A stretch of 64,000 bases of DNA from Cellulomonas fengjieae (GTDB lineage: Bacteria; Actinomycetota; Actinomycetes; Actinomycetales; Cellulomonadaceae), in NCBI RefSeq assembly GCF_018388465.1, contig NZ_CP074404.1, forward strand, positions 2,418,001 through 2,482,000. The letters run 5' to 3'. Shown here piece after piece: positions 17,726 to 26,689 of this stretch; positions within the stretch are counted from its first letter, which is position 1, and each line of letters opens with the position of its first letter. The position numbers and the translations under genes are program-made. The notes beneath the pieces were generated by a model, which saw only the letters and a list, made by a program, of their open reading frames with translations, made no database searches and was not told where the DNA came from.

Positions 17726-18367
17726 GTGCCCCTCTCATCCGGTGTGACCCCGCCCGTCGTCGCCCCAGCCGCGCCCGCCCGACTGCCCATCGCGCGCCAG
17801 CCCATCTGGACAATGGACGGCCAGCTCTTCGGCAACGAGTTCCTCTACCGGTCCCGCGACGGCCTCCCCGCGCAGGTCGACCGGTGGCGTTCCGACCGCC
17901 AGGACGTGGCCACGGCGATGGTGCTCGACGTCCTCTTCGGCGACGGGCCTCCCGCCGACACCACCTTCGCGTTCGTGAACATCACCCGCTCGTTCCTGGT
18001 GAACGACCGTCCCCTGCCCGCGCACCCCGGCCGCCTCGTGCTCGAGGTCGTCGAGTCCGTCAGGGCAGACGACGCCGTGCTGGCCGGACTGCAGCGCCTG
18101 CGGCAGCGGGGGTACCGCATCGCGATCGACGACTTCGTCGGCGACGCGGACCAGGTGAAGATGATGCCGTACGCCGACTTCGTCAAGCTCGACTGCCGCG
18201 ACGTGCGGCGGCAGGGCGCGGGCCTCGTGCAGCTGGCGCGCCGTCACGGTGCTCGGCTCGTGGCCGAGCGGGTCTCCGACTCGCTCCTGGTCGAGGAGTG
18301 CCGCGCCTGGGGCTTCGACTTCATGCAGGGCGACCTGCTCGGTCCCGCCGTGACCGAGCGCTCCTAG
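17726..18367 (+). CDS. EAL-domain protein, putative cyclic-di-GMP phosphodiesterase
   Basis: About 213 aa; the start is uncertain, with TTG at 17687, GTG at 17726 and GTG at 17744 all possible and none having a good ribosome binding site. Compact YuxH-like EAL domain: ARQPIWTMDGQLFGNEFLYRS (Glu kept, motif EFL), FVNITRSFL (Asn), LVLEVVES (Glu), IAIDDFVGDADQ (Asp pair), ADFVKLD (Lys, Asp), LVAERV (Glu) and FMQGDLLG (Gln). Most metal and substrate residues are therefore kept, unlike its upstream paralogue. It may degrade c-di-GMP or sense it. Confidence 0.8.
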   Translation: MPLSSGVTPPVVAPAAPARLPIARQPIWTMDGQLFGNEFLYRSRDGLPAQVDRWRSDRQDVATAMVLDVLFGDGPPADTTFAFVNITRSFLVNDRPLPAHPGRLVLEVVESVRADDAVLAGLQRLRQRGYRIAIDDFVGDADQVKMMPYADFVKLDCRDVRRQGAGLVQLARRHGARLVAERVSDSLLVEECRAWGFDFMQGDLLGPAVTERS

Positions 18368-18392
18368 CCCGATCCGCGCACGGGCCCGACCG

Positions 18393-19418
18393 TCAGGCCC
18401 CGACCGCCCCCGCGACGCGGAGCACGGCGCGCTCGACCGCGAACCGCGGGTCGCGCCCCTCGCCCTTGACCTCGGCATCCGCCTGGGCCACGGCGCTGAT
18501 CGCGCTCGCGAGGCCCTCCGGCGTCCATCGGCGCAGGTCCGACATCGCCCGGTCCGTCTGCCACGGCGCCAGCCCCAGGTCCCGCACGGCGCCGGCCCCG
18601 CGGCCGCGTACCGCCGCCACCTTGGCCAGTACCCGCAGCTTCGCCGCCAGGGCGGCGACGATCGGCACGGGGTCCACACCGGTGGCAAGGGCGTGCCGCA
18701 GCAGCGCCACCGCCTGGCCGGACTGACCGGCGACCGCGGCGTCGGCGACCCGGAACCCGGTCGCCTCGATGCGCCCTCCGTAGTACCGCTCGACGACGTC
18801 GGGACCGATCAGCCCGGTGGTGTCGGCGACGAGCTGCGCGCAGGAAGAGGCGAGCTCGCGCAGGTCGCTGCCCACGGCGTCGACGAGTGCTCTGACCGCC
18901 TGCCCGTCCGCCCGGCGGCCGGCTCGCCGCAGCTCGGCGGAGACGAACGCGCTCTTGTCCGCGTCGGACTTGATGACGTCGCACGCCACCGTCGGGGCGC
19001 CGGAGGCGCGCAGGGCGTCGAGCAGCTTCTTGCCGCGCTGCCCACCGGCGTGCCGCACGACGAGGACGACGTCACCGGGCGGTGCGGCGAGGTAGGCGGT
19101 GACGTCGTCGATCAGCTCCTCCCCCGCACGTTCCAGCCCGTCGACCACGACGACCTTGTCCTCCGCGAACAACGACGGGCTGGTGACCACGCCGAGCGTC
19201 CCCGCGGCGTACTCGCCGGCGTCGAGCCGGGTGACCTCGACGTCCGGGTCCGCGGCGCGCGCCAGGGACACGACCCGGTCGACGGCCCGGTCCGCGAGCA
19301 GCGCCTCGGCACCGCTCACCAGGATCACCGGCGCCAGCTCGACCGCCTCCCACGACACGCCCACCGTGCCCCGAGCGGTGCGGGCGGCGGGGCGGCGGGA
19401 GGAAGGAGGCACGGGCAC
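18393..19418 (-). CDS. holA: DNA polymerase III subunit delta
   Basis: 341 aa. Clamp-loader delta subunit that opens the beta sliding clamp. Typical order of segments: PVILVSGAEALLADRAVDRVV at the start, LFAEDKVVVVDGLE, VVLVVRHAGGQRGKKLLDAL and the C-terminal collar domain ending FAVERAVLRVAG. It lies 13 bases downstream of comEC in the comEA-comEC-holA order common in actinobacteria. Confidence 0.94.
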   Translation of the reverse strand: MPVPPSSRRPAARTARGTVGVSWEAVELAPVILVSGAEALLADRAVDRVVSLARAADPDVEVTRLDAGEYAAGTLGVVTSPSLFAEDKVVVVDGLERAGEELIDDVTAYLAAPPGDVVLVVRHAGGQRGKKLLDALRASGAPTVACDVIKSDADKSAFVSAELRRAGRRADGQAVRALVDAVGSDLRELASSCAQLVADTTGLIGPDVVERYYGGRIEATGFRVADAAVAGQSGQAVALLRHALATGVDPVPIVAALAAKLRVLAKVAAVRGRGAGAVRDLGLAPWQTDRAMSDLRRWTPEGLASAISAVAQADAEVKGEGRDPRFAVERAVLRVAGAVGA

Positions 19419-19431
19419 AGCCTGCCAGACC

Positions 19432-20994
19432 TCACCGACGCTCCCGCGTCCGGTGGACGAGCAGCACGCGGAACAGGCACCCGCCGGCCGCCGCGAGGAC
19501 CGCGAAGCCGGCCCATCCCGGCAGCCACGCGACCTCGGAGGCCGGCGCGGCGGCTGCGACGCGGCCGACCGCCCCGATCCACCAGCACGCCGCGCCGGCC
19601 CCCAGGGCCAGGACCTGCGCGCCGTGGGTCCACCACGGCGCCACGCAGCCCGCCGCCAGGCCGAGCACGGTCGCGGGCGCCACGGCGGGCGCGACCAGGA
19701 CGTTGGCCGGCACGGCGTAGAGGGAGACCGCCGGCGTGAGCAGCAGGATCACCGGGGCGCAGACCAGCTGGGCCGCGACCGGCAGCGCGAGGGCGGTCGC
19801 GACGGGGCGGCCGAACGCCGTGGCCCACCGCTCGGCGAGCGGCCCGCCCAGGAGGACCAGGGCGCCGGTCGCCAGGACGGAGAGGACGAAGCCGAGCTCA
19901 CCGGCCAGCCACGGGTCCGCGACGAGCAGCACGACGACGGTCGCGGCGAGTGCCGCCGGTGCGCGGTGCGGACGGCCGAGCAGGATGCCGAGCACGGCGA
20001 CCAGCCCCATCGCGGCGGCGCGGAGCACGCTGGCGGACGGGTGCACGACGAGCACCATCGCCGCCATCGCCAGGACGGTCAGACCGGCCCTCGCCGCCCG
20101 CGGCAGCCGCATCGCCGAGGCCAGCGCGAGGACGAGCGCCGCGACCAGCGAGAAGTGCGCGCCGGACACGGCCGTCACGTGCGTGAGGCCCGCCGTGCGC
20201 AGCGCCGCCTCGAGGTCGTCCGGGACCGCACCCGTGTCGCCGATCGTCACGCCGGCGAGCAGCGCACCGGCATCGCCGGGCAGCGCCGCCGCGAGGTCCC
20301 GCACACCGCCCCGGAAGCGGGCCGCCGCGGAGTCGGCCGTCGACGGTGGTCGGCGCACGTCCGGCGGTGCGCTGCTCAGCAGCACGGCGACCGTCCGCCG
20401 GCCCGGCTCCCCCGGCCGGAGCCGCCCGGAGGCCGCGACGTGGGCACCGCGGGGCAGTTCCGCCCACGACGACGGCCCGACCACGAGCACCTGGCCCGTG
20501 GCGGCGGACGACCGGCCGCGGGCGGTCACGCGGTCGACCGCGAGCAGGCACCGGACGCGCTCGGGCGCGCCCGGCCACGCGGGTGCAAGGACCGTCGGCT
20601 CGGCGACGACCACCCCCTCGACCCGACCGACCGCCCTCTCGCGGACGAGGTCGGGCAGCAGCCCTAGTCCACGGGCTGCCACCTGGGTCGCCCCCGCCCC
20701 CAGCACCGCCGACCCGGCGACGAGGGCGAGGGCGACCACCGGTCCGACCGCGCGCCGCGACGCCGGCGAACCCGCGGTGGCGGGCCCGGACCGCACGAGC
20801 ACCGTGATCCCCACGGCGAGGCACAGGGCCGCTGCCAACGCGGCACCCGCCGGCGCCACCCGCGCCACCACCAGCGCCGCCACCCACGCAGCCGCAGCGG
20901 CCGGCAGCAGGCGCACGTCCACGGTGATCGGCGGGTCGGAGTCGTCGGGCGGGGAGTCCCCTGCGGTTGTCGGGGACGGCCCGGAGCGCGTCAT
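19432..20994 (-). CDS. comEC: ComEC/Rec2 family DNA-uptake channel, short form
   Basis: 520 aa. Contains the N-terminal DUF4131-like OB region (residues 100-190) and the competence domain with about ten membrane helices, including the signature GLTHVTAVSGAHFSLVAAL. The C-terminal metallo-beta-lactamase domain present in many ComEC proteins (about 750 aa) is absent; the gene ends shortly after the last helix. Imports single-stranded DNA in naturally competent bacteria; whether this host is competent is unknown. ATGA overlap with comEA. Confidence 0.9.
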   Translation of the reverse strand: MTRSGPSPTTAGDSPPDDSDPPITVDVRLLPAAAAAWVAALVVARVAPAGAALAAALCLAVGITVLVRSGPATAGSPASRRAVGPVVALALVAGSAVLGAGATQVAARGLGLLPDLVRERAVGRVEGVVVAEPTVLAPAWPGAPERVRCLLAVDRVTARGRSSAATGQVLVVGPSSWAELPRGAHVAASGRLRPGEPGRRTVAVLLSSAPPDVRRPPSTADSAAARFRGGVRDLAAALPGDAGALLAGVTIGDTGAVPDDLEAALRTAGLTHVTAVSGAHFSLVAALVLALASAMRLPRAARAGLTVLAMAAMVLVVHPSASVLRAAAMGLVAVLGILLGRPHRAPAALAATVVVLLVADPWLAGELGFVLSVLATGALVLLGGPLAERWATAFGRPVATALALPVAAQLVCAPVILLLTPAVSLYAVPANVLVAPAVAPATVLGLAAGCVAPWWTHGAQVLALGAGAACWWIGAVGRVAAAAPASEVAWLPGWAGFAVLAAAGGCLFRVLLVHRTRERR

Positions 20995-21965
20995 ACCCGC
21001 ACCAGGTCGCGGAGGCGCTCCAGCAGGGTGGGCCCGATGCCGGCGACGTCGGCGAGCTCGTCGACCGACGTGAAGGGCCGATCCTGCCGGTGCGCCGCGA
21101 TCCGCTCGGCGAGCACCGGACCGATGCCGGGCAGCTCGTCCAGGGCGGCTGTGTCCGCGGTGTTGAGGTCGACCAGCCCGCCGTCGTCGGGCGCTGCCGC
21201 CGCGGCTGCCGGCGACTCCCCCTGCAGCGGCACCACGATCTGCTCGCCGTCGAGGAGCACGCGGGCGAGGTTGAGCGCACCGAGCTCCGCCTCCGCGGTG
21301 GCACCCCCGGCGGCAGCCAGGGCATCGACCACCCGGGAGCCCGCCGCGAGCCGGACGACCCCGGGCGTGACGACGGCCCCGGCGACGTCCACGACGACGG
21401 GCGTCGGCGTGGTGGCCGCCGGCACGGGGCCGCTCGGGGCAGGCGTCGGCAGGCTCACCGCGGGACCCGGCGCGAGGGACGCCGCGCGCACGCCGACGGC
21501 AACGGCCACCAGGAGCAGCACGCCCGCGGCGGCCGTCGCGAGACGCCGCGACACGGCCCAGCGGATGCGACGCCTGGGCGTCGGGGCGTGCGGATCCCCG
21601 TGCGTCGCCGTGTACCCGTGGGCGGCGATGCGCAGCGCGGCGGTGGTCGGGGGCTCGGGCGACGGCGGCTCGGGCCGCAGCGGCGGTTCGGCCGGGAACG
21701 GCGGCTCAGGTGGTCGAGGCGGCTCGGGCGGTTGCGGTGCGACGAGGTGCCGGCCGCGCGCGGGCGACGTGCCGGCGGTCGGCGCCGTGACGAGCCGGGG
21801 GGTCCAGCCCGTCGGCGCCTGCGCACCCGGGCGCGGCGCCGCACCGGCGGGTGCCGTGCCGGGCGCCGCCGCCGGGTCGGCCGGCGCGGCCGGGGCACGG
21901 GGCGCCGCGAGGGCGCTCAGCCGGTGCCGGGCGATCCGGGCGAGGTCGCGGTCACGGCGTGGCAC
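20991..21965 (-). CDS. comEA: ComEA-type DNA-binding membrane protein
   Basis: 324 aa. Long Pro-rich cytoplasmic N-terminus (residues 1-135), one membrane anchor (about 138-160), an SLBB domain (VVVDVAGAVVTPGVVRLAAGS) and a C-terminal pair of helix-hairpin-helix motifs (LNTADTAALDELPGIGPVLA, DVAGIGPTLLERL) that bind double-stranded DNA. Coupled to comEC by an ATGA overlap. The GTG start lies 6 bases after a TAGGTT -10 box. Confidence 0.92.
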   Translation of the reverse strand: MPRRDRDLARIARHRLSALAAPRAPAAPADPAAAPGTAPAGAAPRPGAQAPTGWTPRLVTAPTAGTSPARGRHLVAPQPPEPPRPPEPPFPAEPPLRPEPPSPEPPTTAALRIAAHGYTATHGDPHAPTPRRRIRWAVSRRLATAAAGVLLLVAVAVGVRAASLAPGPAVSLPTPAPSGPVPAATTPTPVVVDVAGAVVTPGVVRLAAGSRVVDALAAAGGATAEAELGALNLARVLLDGEQIVVPLQGESPAAAAAAPDDGGLVDLNTADTAALDELPGIGPVLAERIAAHRQDRPFTSVDELADVAGIGPTLLERLRDLVRV

Positions 21966-21977
21966 CCGGCGAACCTA
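21966..21977 (-). promoter_or_regulatory. Leaderless -10 element of comEA-comEC-holA
   Basis: TAGGTT, 6 bases, GTG on the minus strand; no Shine-Dalgarno sequence. Confidence 0.5.
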
Positions 21978-22019
21978 GGAGCGACGCACCGCCACGCCGG
22001 AGCTGCTGTGGACGACGCC

Positions 22020-22044
22020 GCCCGCGGGCCGGCCACCCGCGGGC
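22020..22044 (-). terminator. Terminator after degV
   Basis: Perfect 9-bp stem GCCCGCGGG / CCCGCGGGC with a 7-base loop, 18 bases past the degV stop. Confidence 0.55.
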
Positions 22045-22062
22045 TGTGGGCGGCTGGGGGCG

Positions 22063-23022
22063 TCAGCCGGCGACGACGATCGCCAGCAGGCCGGGACCGG
22101 CGTGCGCGGCCAGCACCGCGCTCGACTCGCAGACCGCCACCTCGACGATCTGCGCACCCGTCGCGGCGGTGAGCTCGGCCGCCAGCGCGTTCGCGAGGTC
22201 GGGCTGCCCGAGGTGGTGCACGGCGACGCGGGCGGCAGGGCGACGCGCGACGTCCTCGACGGCGAGCGCCACCAACCGGTCCCGGGCGGCCCGCCGGGTG
22301 CGGACCTTCTCGACGACGTCGATGCCCCCGTCCTGGAGCGTGAGGATCGGACGCAGCCCCAGCACGATGCCGATCGCCGCGGCCGACATGCTCAGCCGGC
22401 CGCCCCGGCGCAGGTGGTCGAGGGAGTCGACGAGGAACCAGACGCGCGCCGACTCCGCGACCGCGCGTCCGCGCTCGGCCACGTCCGTGCCGGTGGGCAG
22501 CCCGGGTGCGGCCCGACCGCGCCCACGCCACCAGGAACGCGCCGAACCGAGCGGCCCGGCCGACGGCGCGGGCGCCCCGGCCGCCGACGGGCCGACGGAG
22601 AAGCGAGCGGCGTCGAGGACGGCGAAGCCGAGGGCCATCGCCACCGCCCGGGAGTCCACCACGTGGACCGGGACGCTTGCGGTCTCGGCCGCCAGCCGGG
22701 CGGCCCGGACCGTGCCGGAGAGCTCCCCCGACAGGTGCAGCGAGACGATCTCCGTGGCACCGGAGGCCGCCGCACGCGCGTAGGCCGCCGCGAACGCCGC
22801 GGGCGGAGGCTGGGACGTCGAGACCTTCGCCCCGGCCGTGAGGGCCTCGAGCAGCTCGGCCGGTGCCAGGTCGACACCCTCGACGTGCCGTTCTCCGTCG
22901 ACCACGACGTCCAGCGGCACGACGCCGATGCCCCACCGCTCCGCCGCGCCCTCGGGCAGCGACGCCGTCGAGTCGGTGACGATCGCGACGGACGGCTGCT
23001 CGGGCGGACGTCGGCCGACCAT
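22063..23022 (-). CDS. DegV family fatty-acid-binding protein
   Basis: 319 aa. DegV fold with VAIVTDSTASLP at the start, TSQPPPAAF, HLSGELSGTVRAA and the lipid-contact region VDSLDHLRRGGRLS. Family members bind a fatty acid and some present it to fatty acid kinase FakA; no fakA is in the window. Compared with the family there is an insertion of about 45 residues rich in Gly, Ala and Pro (around residues 135-185). The ATG start, 4 bases past the leuS stop, was chosen over an open frame running into leuS. Confidence 0.9.
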   Translation of the reverse strand: MVGRRPPEQPSVAIVTDSTASLPEGAAERWGIGVVPLDVVVDGERHVEGVDLAPAELLEALTAGAKVSTSQPPPAAFAAAYARAAASGATEIVSLHLSGELSGTVRAARLAAETASVPVHVVDSRAVAMALGFAVLDAARFSVGPSAAGAPAPSAGPLGSARSWWRGRGRAAPGLPTGTDVAERGRAVAESARVWFLVDSLDHLRRGGRLSMSAAAIGIVLGLRPILTLQDGGIDVVEKVRTRRAARDRLVALAVEDVARRPAARVAVHHLGQPDLANALAAELTAATGAQIVEVAVCESSAVLAAHAGPGLLAIVVAG

Positions 23023-23026
23023 CCGA

Positions 23027-25915
23027 TCAGGCCGGGACGACGTTGACGAGCTTGGGCGCCCGGACGATGACCGTGCGGACATCCCGACCGTCGAGCGCCC
23101 GCTGGACCCCCGGGTCGGCCAGCGCCAGCGCGCGCAGGTCGTCGTCGGAGACGTCGGGCGCGACGTCGGCCCGCCCGCGCACCTTCCCCTGCACCTGGAA
23201 GATGCACGTGACCGTGTCCTCCACCAGGTACGCCGGGTCGGCCACCGGGAACGGCTCGTGCGCCAGCGAGCGGTCGTGGCCCAGCCTCGACCACAGCTCC
23301 TCCGCGACGTGCGGAGCGACGGGAGCCGTCATCAGGACGAGGGCCTCGACGGCAGCCCTCGGGGCCGTCGGCAGGGTGGTCAGGTGGTTGTTCAGGACGA
23401 TCAGCCGGGAGATCGCGGTGTTCAGCCGCATCGCCGCCATGTCCGCGGTGGTGTCCGTGATGGCACGGTGCAGCACCCGCAGCGTCTCCTGCGAGGGCGC
23501 AGCGTCGGACACGACGGTCTGCCCGGTGGCCTCGTCGACGACGTTGCGCCACAGCCGCTGCAGGAAGCGCTGCGAGCCGACGACGGCGCGGGTCTCCCAC
23601 GGCCGCGACAGGTCCAGCGGGCCCATCGACATCTCGTACACGCGCAGGGTGTCGGCCCCGTACTCGGCGTACATGTCGTCGGGCGTCACCATGTTCTTGA
23701 GCGACTTGCCCATCTTCCCGTACTCACGGTGGACCGGTTCGCCGCGCCAGGTGAAGCCCGTCTCCGCAGCGGCGTCCTCGATGACCTCGTCCGCGGGGAC
23801 GTGCACGCCACGGGCATCGGTGTACGCGTACGCCTGGATGTACCCCTGGTTGAACAGCTTCTGGAACGGCTCACCGCTGGAGACGTGGCCCAGGTCGTGC
23901 AGCACCTTGTGCCAGAAGCGCGCGTACAGCAGGTGCAGGACGGCGTGCTCGACGCCGCCGACGTACAGGTCGACGCCGCCGACCGAGTCCGGTGCCTGCT
24001 CGCCGTGGCCGGGGCCGATCCAGTAGCGCTCGAGCGCGGGGTCCACCAGCACCGCGTCGTTCGTCGGGTCCAGGTAGCGCAGGTGGTACCAGCAGGAGCC
24101 GGCCCAGTTGGGCATCGTGTTGGTGTCCCGGCGGTACTGCTTCGGGCCGTCGCCCAGGTCGAGGGTGACGTTGACCCAGTCGTCGTTGCGCCCCAGGGGC
24201 GGCTCGGGTGTGGAGTGCGCGTCGTCGGGGTCGAACGTGCGCGGCGAGTAGTCCGGCACGTCGGGCAGGTCCACCGGCAGGGCGGAGTCCGGGACGGCCA
24301 GGGGCAGGTCGTGCTCGTCGTAGACGATCGGGAACGGCTCGCCCCAGTAGCGCTGCCGGCTGAAGAGCCAGTCGCGCAGGCGGTACGTGATCGTGCCCTC
24401 CCCGACGCCCTTGGCGGTCAGCCAGTCGATGATCGCCGCCTTGGCCTCGGCGACGTCCATGCCGTCGAGGCTGATCTCGTCGTTGGCGGAGTTGATCGCG
24501 ATGCCGTCGCCGATGCGGGCGCCGGGCTCGGTGCCCTCCGGTGCGTCGACCGTGTAGATGATCGGCAGGTCGAAGGCCTCGGCGAACGCGTAGTCGCGCG
24601 TGTCGCCGCCCGGGACGGCCATGATGGCGCCGGTCCCGTAGCCCATCAGCACGTAGTCGGCCGTGAACACGGGCAGCAGCTCGCCGTTGACGGGGTTGGT
24701 CGCGAGGTGGCCGGTGAACACGCCCGTCTTGCGCCCGGCGTCCGCCTGACGCTCGACGGCGGTCTTGGCCGCTGTGTCGGCGCGGTAGGACGCGACCGCG
24801 TCGGCCGGTGTGCGGTGCCCGCCGGTCCACACGTCCTTCGTGCCGTCGGGCCACTCCGCAGGGACGTCGTCCAGCAGGGGGTGCTCGGGCGCGACGACCA
24901 CGAACGTGGCACCGAAGAGCGTGTCCGGGCGCGTGGTGAACACCTCGACCTGCTCGCCGCCCTGGACCGCGAACCGGACGCGCGCGCCCGACGAGCGACC
25001 GATCCAGTTGCGCTGCATCGCCTTGACCTTCTCGGGCCAGTCGATGAGCTCCAGGTCGTCGACCAGACGGTCGGCGTAGGCCGTGATCCGCATGTTCCAC
25101 TGGCGCAGGCTGCGCTGGAACACCGGGAAATTGCCGCGCTCGGAGCGGCCGTCGGCGGTGACCTCCTCGTTGGCCAGCACGGTGCCCAGGCCGGGGCACC
25201 AGTTGACCGGCGTCTCCGAGACGTAGGCCAGACGGTGGGTGTCCAGCACGCGACGGCGCTCGACGGCGTCCAGCGTGGCCCACTCGGCGCCGCGCGAGCC
25301 CGAGTCGTACTCGGCGACGAGCTCCGCGATCGGGCGCGCCCGTCCGACGCCGCCGTCGGGGCGCGGGGCCGTCTCGTCGTACCAGGACTCGAAGATCTGC
25401 AGGAAGATCCACTGCGTCCAGCGCACGTAGCCGGGGTCGATCGTCGCGAACGAGCGGCGCGGGTCGTGCGCCAGGCCCAGGCGGCGCAGCTGGCGCTGCA
25501 TGATCTCGATGTTCGCCTCGGTGGTCGTGCGCGGGTGCTGCCCGGTCTGCACCGCGTACTGCTCGGCGGGCAGGCCGAACGCGTCGAAGCCCAGCGCGTG
25601 CAGGACGTTGTCCCCCTGCATCCGACGGAACCGGCCGACCACGTCGGTGGCGATGTACCCGAGCGGGTGACCGACGTGCAGCCCGGCCCCGGAGGGGTAC
25701 GGGAACATGTCCATCACGAAGAACGACGGCTGCGCGGGGTCGGCGTGGCGGCCCTCGCCGTCCGTCAGGTCACCGCTGGGGTTGGCGGCGAAGAACGTGC
25801 CGCGCTCGGCCCACTCGTCCTGCCAGCGCAGCTCGATCTGCCGCGCGAGCTCAGGCGTGTACCGGAACGGCACGTCGTCGGTGGCGGTGGCTGTGGGGGC
25901 GTCCGGCGAGGTCAC
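23027..25915 (-). CDS. leuS: Leucyl-tRNA synthetase
   Basis: 962 aa class I synthetase. The HIGH-type motif is HVGHP at residues 80-84 and the KMSKS-type motif is KMGKS near residue 733. The editing (CP1) domain lies between, with [17 protein letters not shown]-terminal anticodon-binding domain ends [11 protein letters not shown] and [12 protein letters not shown]. Slightly longer than the usual 870-950 aa. GTG start, 6 bases after a TAAACT -10 box, so the message is probably leaderless. degV follows immediately. Confidence 0.97.
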   Translation of the reverse strand: MTSPDAPTATATDDVPFRYTPELARQIELRWQDEWAERGTFFAANPSGDLTDGEGRHADPAQPSFFVMDMFPYPSGAGLHVGHPLGYIATDVVGRFRRMQGDNVLHALGFDAFGLPAEQYAVQTGQHPRTTTEANIEIMQRQLRRLGLAHDPRRSFATIDPGYVRWTQWIFLQIFESWYDETAPRPDGGVGRARPIAELVAEYDSGSRGAEWATLDAVERRRVLDTHRLAYVSETPVNWCPGLGTVLANEEVTADGRSERGNFPVFQRSLRQWNMRITAYADRLVDDLELIDWPEKVKAMQRNWIGRSSGARVRFAVQGGEQVEVFTTRPDTLFGATFVVVAPEHPLLDDVPAEWPDGTKDVWTGGHRTPADAVASYRADTAAKTAVERQADAGRKTGVFTGHLATNPVNGELLPVFTADYVLMGYGTGAIMAVPGGDTRDYAFAEAFDLPIIYTVDAPEGTEPGARIGDGIAINSANDEISLDGMDVAEAKAAIIDWLTAKGVGEGTITYRLRDWLFSRQRYWGEPFPIVYDEHDLPLAVPDSALPVDLPDVPDYSPRTFDPDDAHSTPEPPLGRNDDWVNVTLDLGDGPKQYRRDTNTMPNWAGSCWYHLRYLDPTNDAVLVDPALERYWIGPGHGEQAPDSVGGVDLYVGGVEHAVLHLLYARFWHKVLHDLGHVSSGEPFQKLFNQGYIQAYAYTDARGVHVPADEVIEDAAAETGFTWRGEPVHREYGKMGKSLKNMVTPDDMYAEYGADTLRVYEMSMGPLDLSRPWETRAVVGSQRFLQRLWRNVVDEATGQTVVSDAAPSQETLRVLHRAITDTTADMAAMRLNTAISRLIVLNNHLTTLPTAPRAAVEALVLMTAPVAPHVAEELWSRLGHDRSLAHEPFPVADPAYLVEDTVTCIFQVQGKVRGRADVAPDVSDDDLRALALADPGVQRALDGRDVRTVIVRAPKLVNVVPA

Positions 25916-25927
25916 CCGGCGAGTTTA
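25916..25927 (-). promoter_or_regulatory. Leaderless -10 element of leuS
   Basis: TAAACT, 6 bases, GTG on the minus strand. Confidence 0.5.
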
Positions 25928-25986
25928 CCGACCGACCGTCGGGCCGCCGTACCCAGGGGCTCCGCTCCGCCCGCCGGACGGAGCCG

Positions 25987-26664
25987 TCAGGAGGCGGGGA
26001 CCAGCCAGATCGCGCGGGCGGCCACCTCGCCGAGGTCGACGGTGCGGTCCGCCGTCCGCACGCAGATCACCCCCGCGACCGTGCGTCGCTCGGCCACCTC
26101 GACCGGCGCGTCCAGGACGAGGCCGACCGACTCGAGGTAGCGCAGCAGACCCGGGTCGGCGTCGGAGATCCGTGCGACCGCCCAGTCCCCCGGCTCCGCG
26201 TCCCACAGGACGCTCGCCGCAGGTGTGTCGAGGGCGCCGTCCGCGCCGGGGATCGGGTCCCCGTGCGGGTCCCGGGTCGGATGGCCGAGCCGTGCCGACA
26301 GGCGCTCGACGAACAGGTCGGAGACCGCGTGCTCCAGCACCTCGGCCTCGTCGTGGACCTCGTCCCAGCCGTACCCGAGCATCTCCACCAGGAACGTCTC
26401 GATCAGGCGGTGGCGGCGCACCACCGCCAGGGCGTGGCGCTCGCCCTCCGCAGTGAGCTCGACGGCTCCGTACGGCTGGTGGGTGACCAGTCCGCTGTCG
26501 GCCAGCCGCCGGACCGTCTCCGACACCGTGGACGCGCCCACCCCGAGGCGCGTGGCCAGCATCTTCGTGGTGACGGGCTGCTCGGACCACTCACGCGCCG
26601 ACCAGACGACCTTGAGATAGTCCTGCGTGACGTTGCTCAGCTCGGGGGTCGTCGGCGTGCTCAC
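25987..26664 (-). CDS. DtxR/MntR family metal-dependent regulator
   Basis: 225 aa. Winged-helix domain at residues 8-70 (TKMLATRLGVGASTVSETVRRLADSGLV), dimerisation domain with metal-ligand candidates HRLIETFLVEMLGY and VLEHAVSDLFVERL plus GHPTRDPHG, and a C-terminal SH3-like domain (FeoA type). Members repress metal-uptake genes when loaded with Fe(II) or Mn(II); which metal applies here cannot be told by eye. GTG start, 7 bases after TACGCT. Confidence 0.92.
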   Translation of the reverse strand: MSTPTTPELSNVTQDYLKVVWSAREWSEQPVTTKMLATRLGVGASTVSETVRRLADSGLVTHQPYGAVELTAEGERHALAVVRRHRLIETFLVEMLGYGWDEVHDEAEVLEHAVSDLFVERLSARLGHPTRDPHGDPIPGADGALDTPAASVLWDAEPGDWAVARISDADPGLLRYLESVGLVLDAPVEVAERRTVAGVICVRTADRTVDLGEVAARAIWLVPAS

Positions 26665-26677
26665 GGCATCCAGCGTA
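26665..26677 (-). promoter_or_regulatory. Leaderless -10 element of the DtxR-family gene
   Basis: TACGCT, 7 bases, GTG on the minus strand. Confidence 0.4.
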
Positions 26678-26689
26678 GGCCGCGACCGG

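Noticed and set aside
22838..26140. 1100-codon plus-strand open frame.
   Set aside because: Antisense shadow of leuS produced by high GC; no family similarity.
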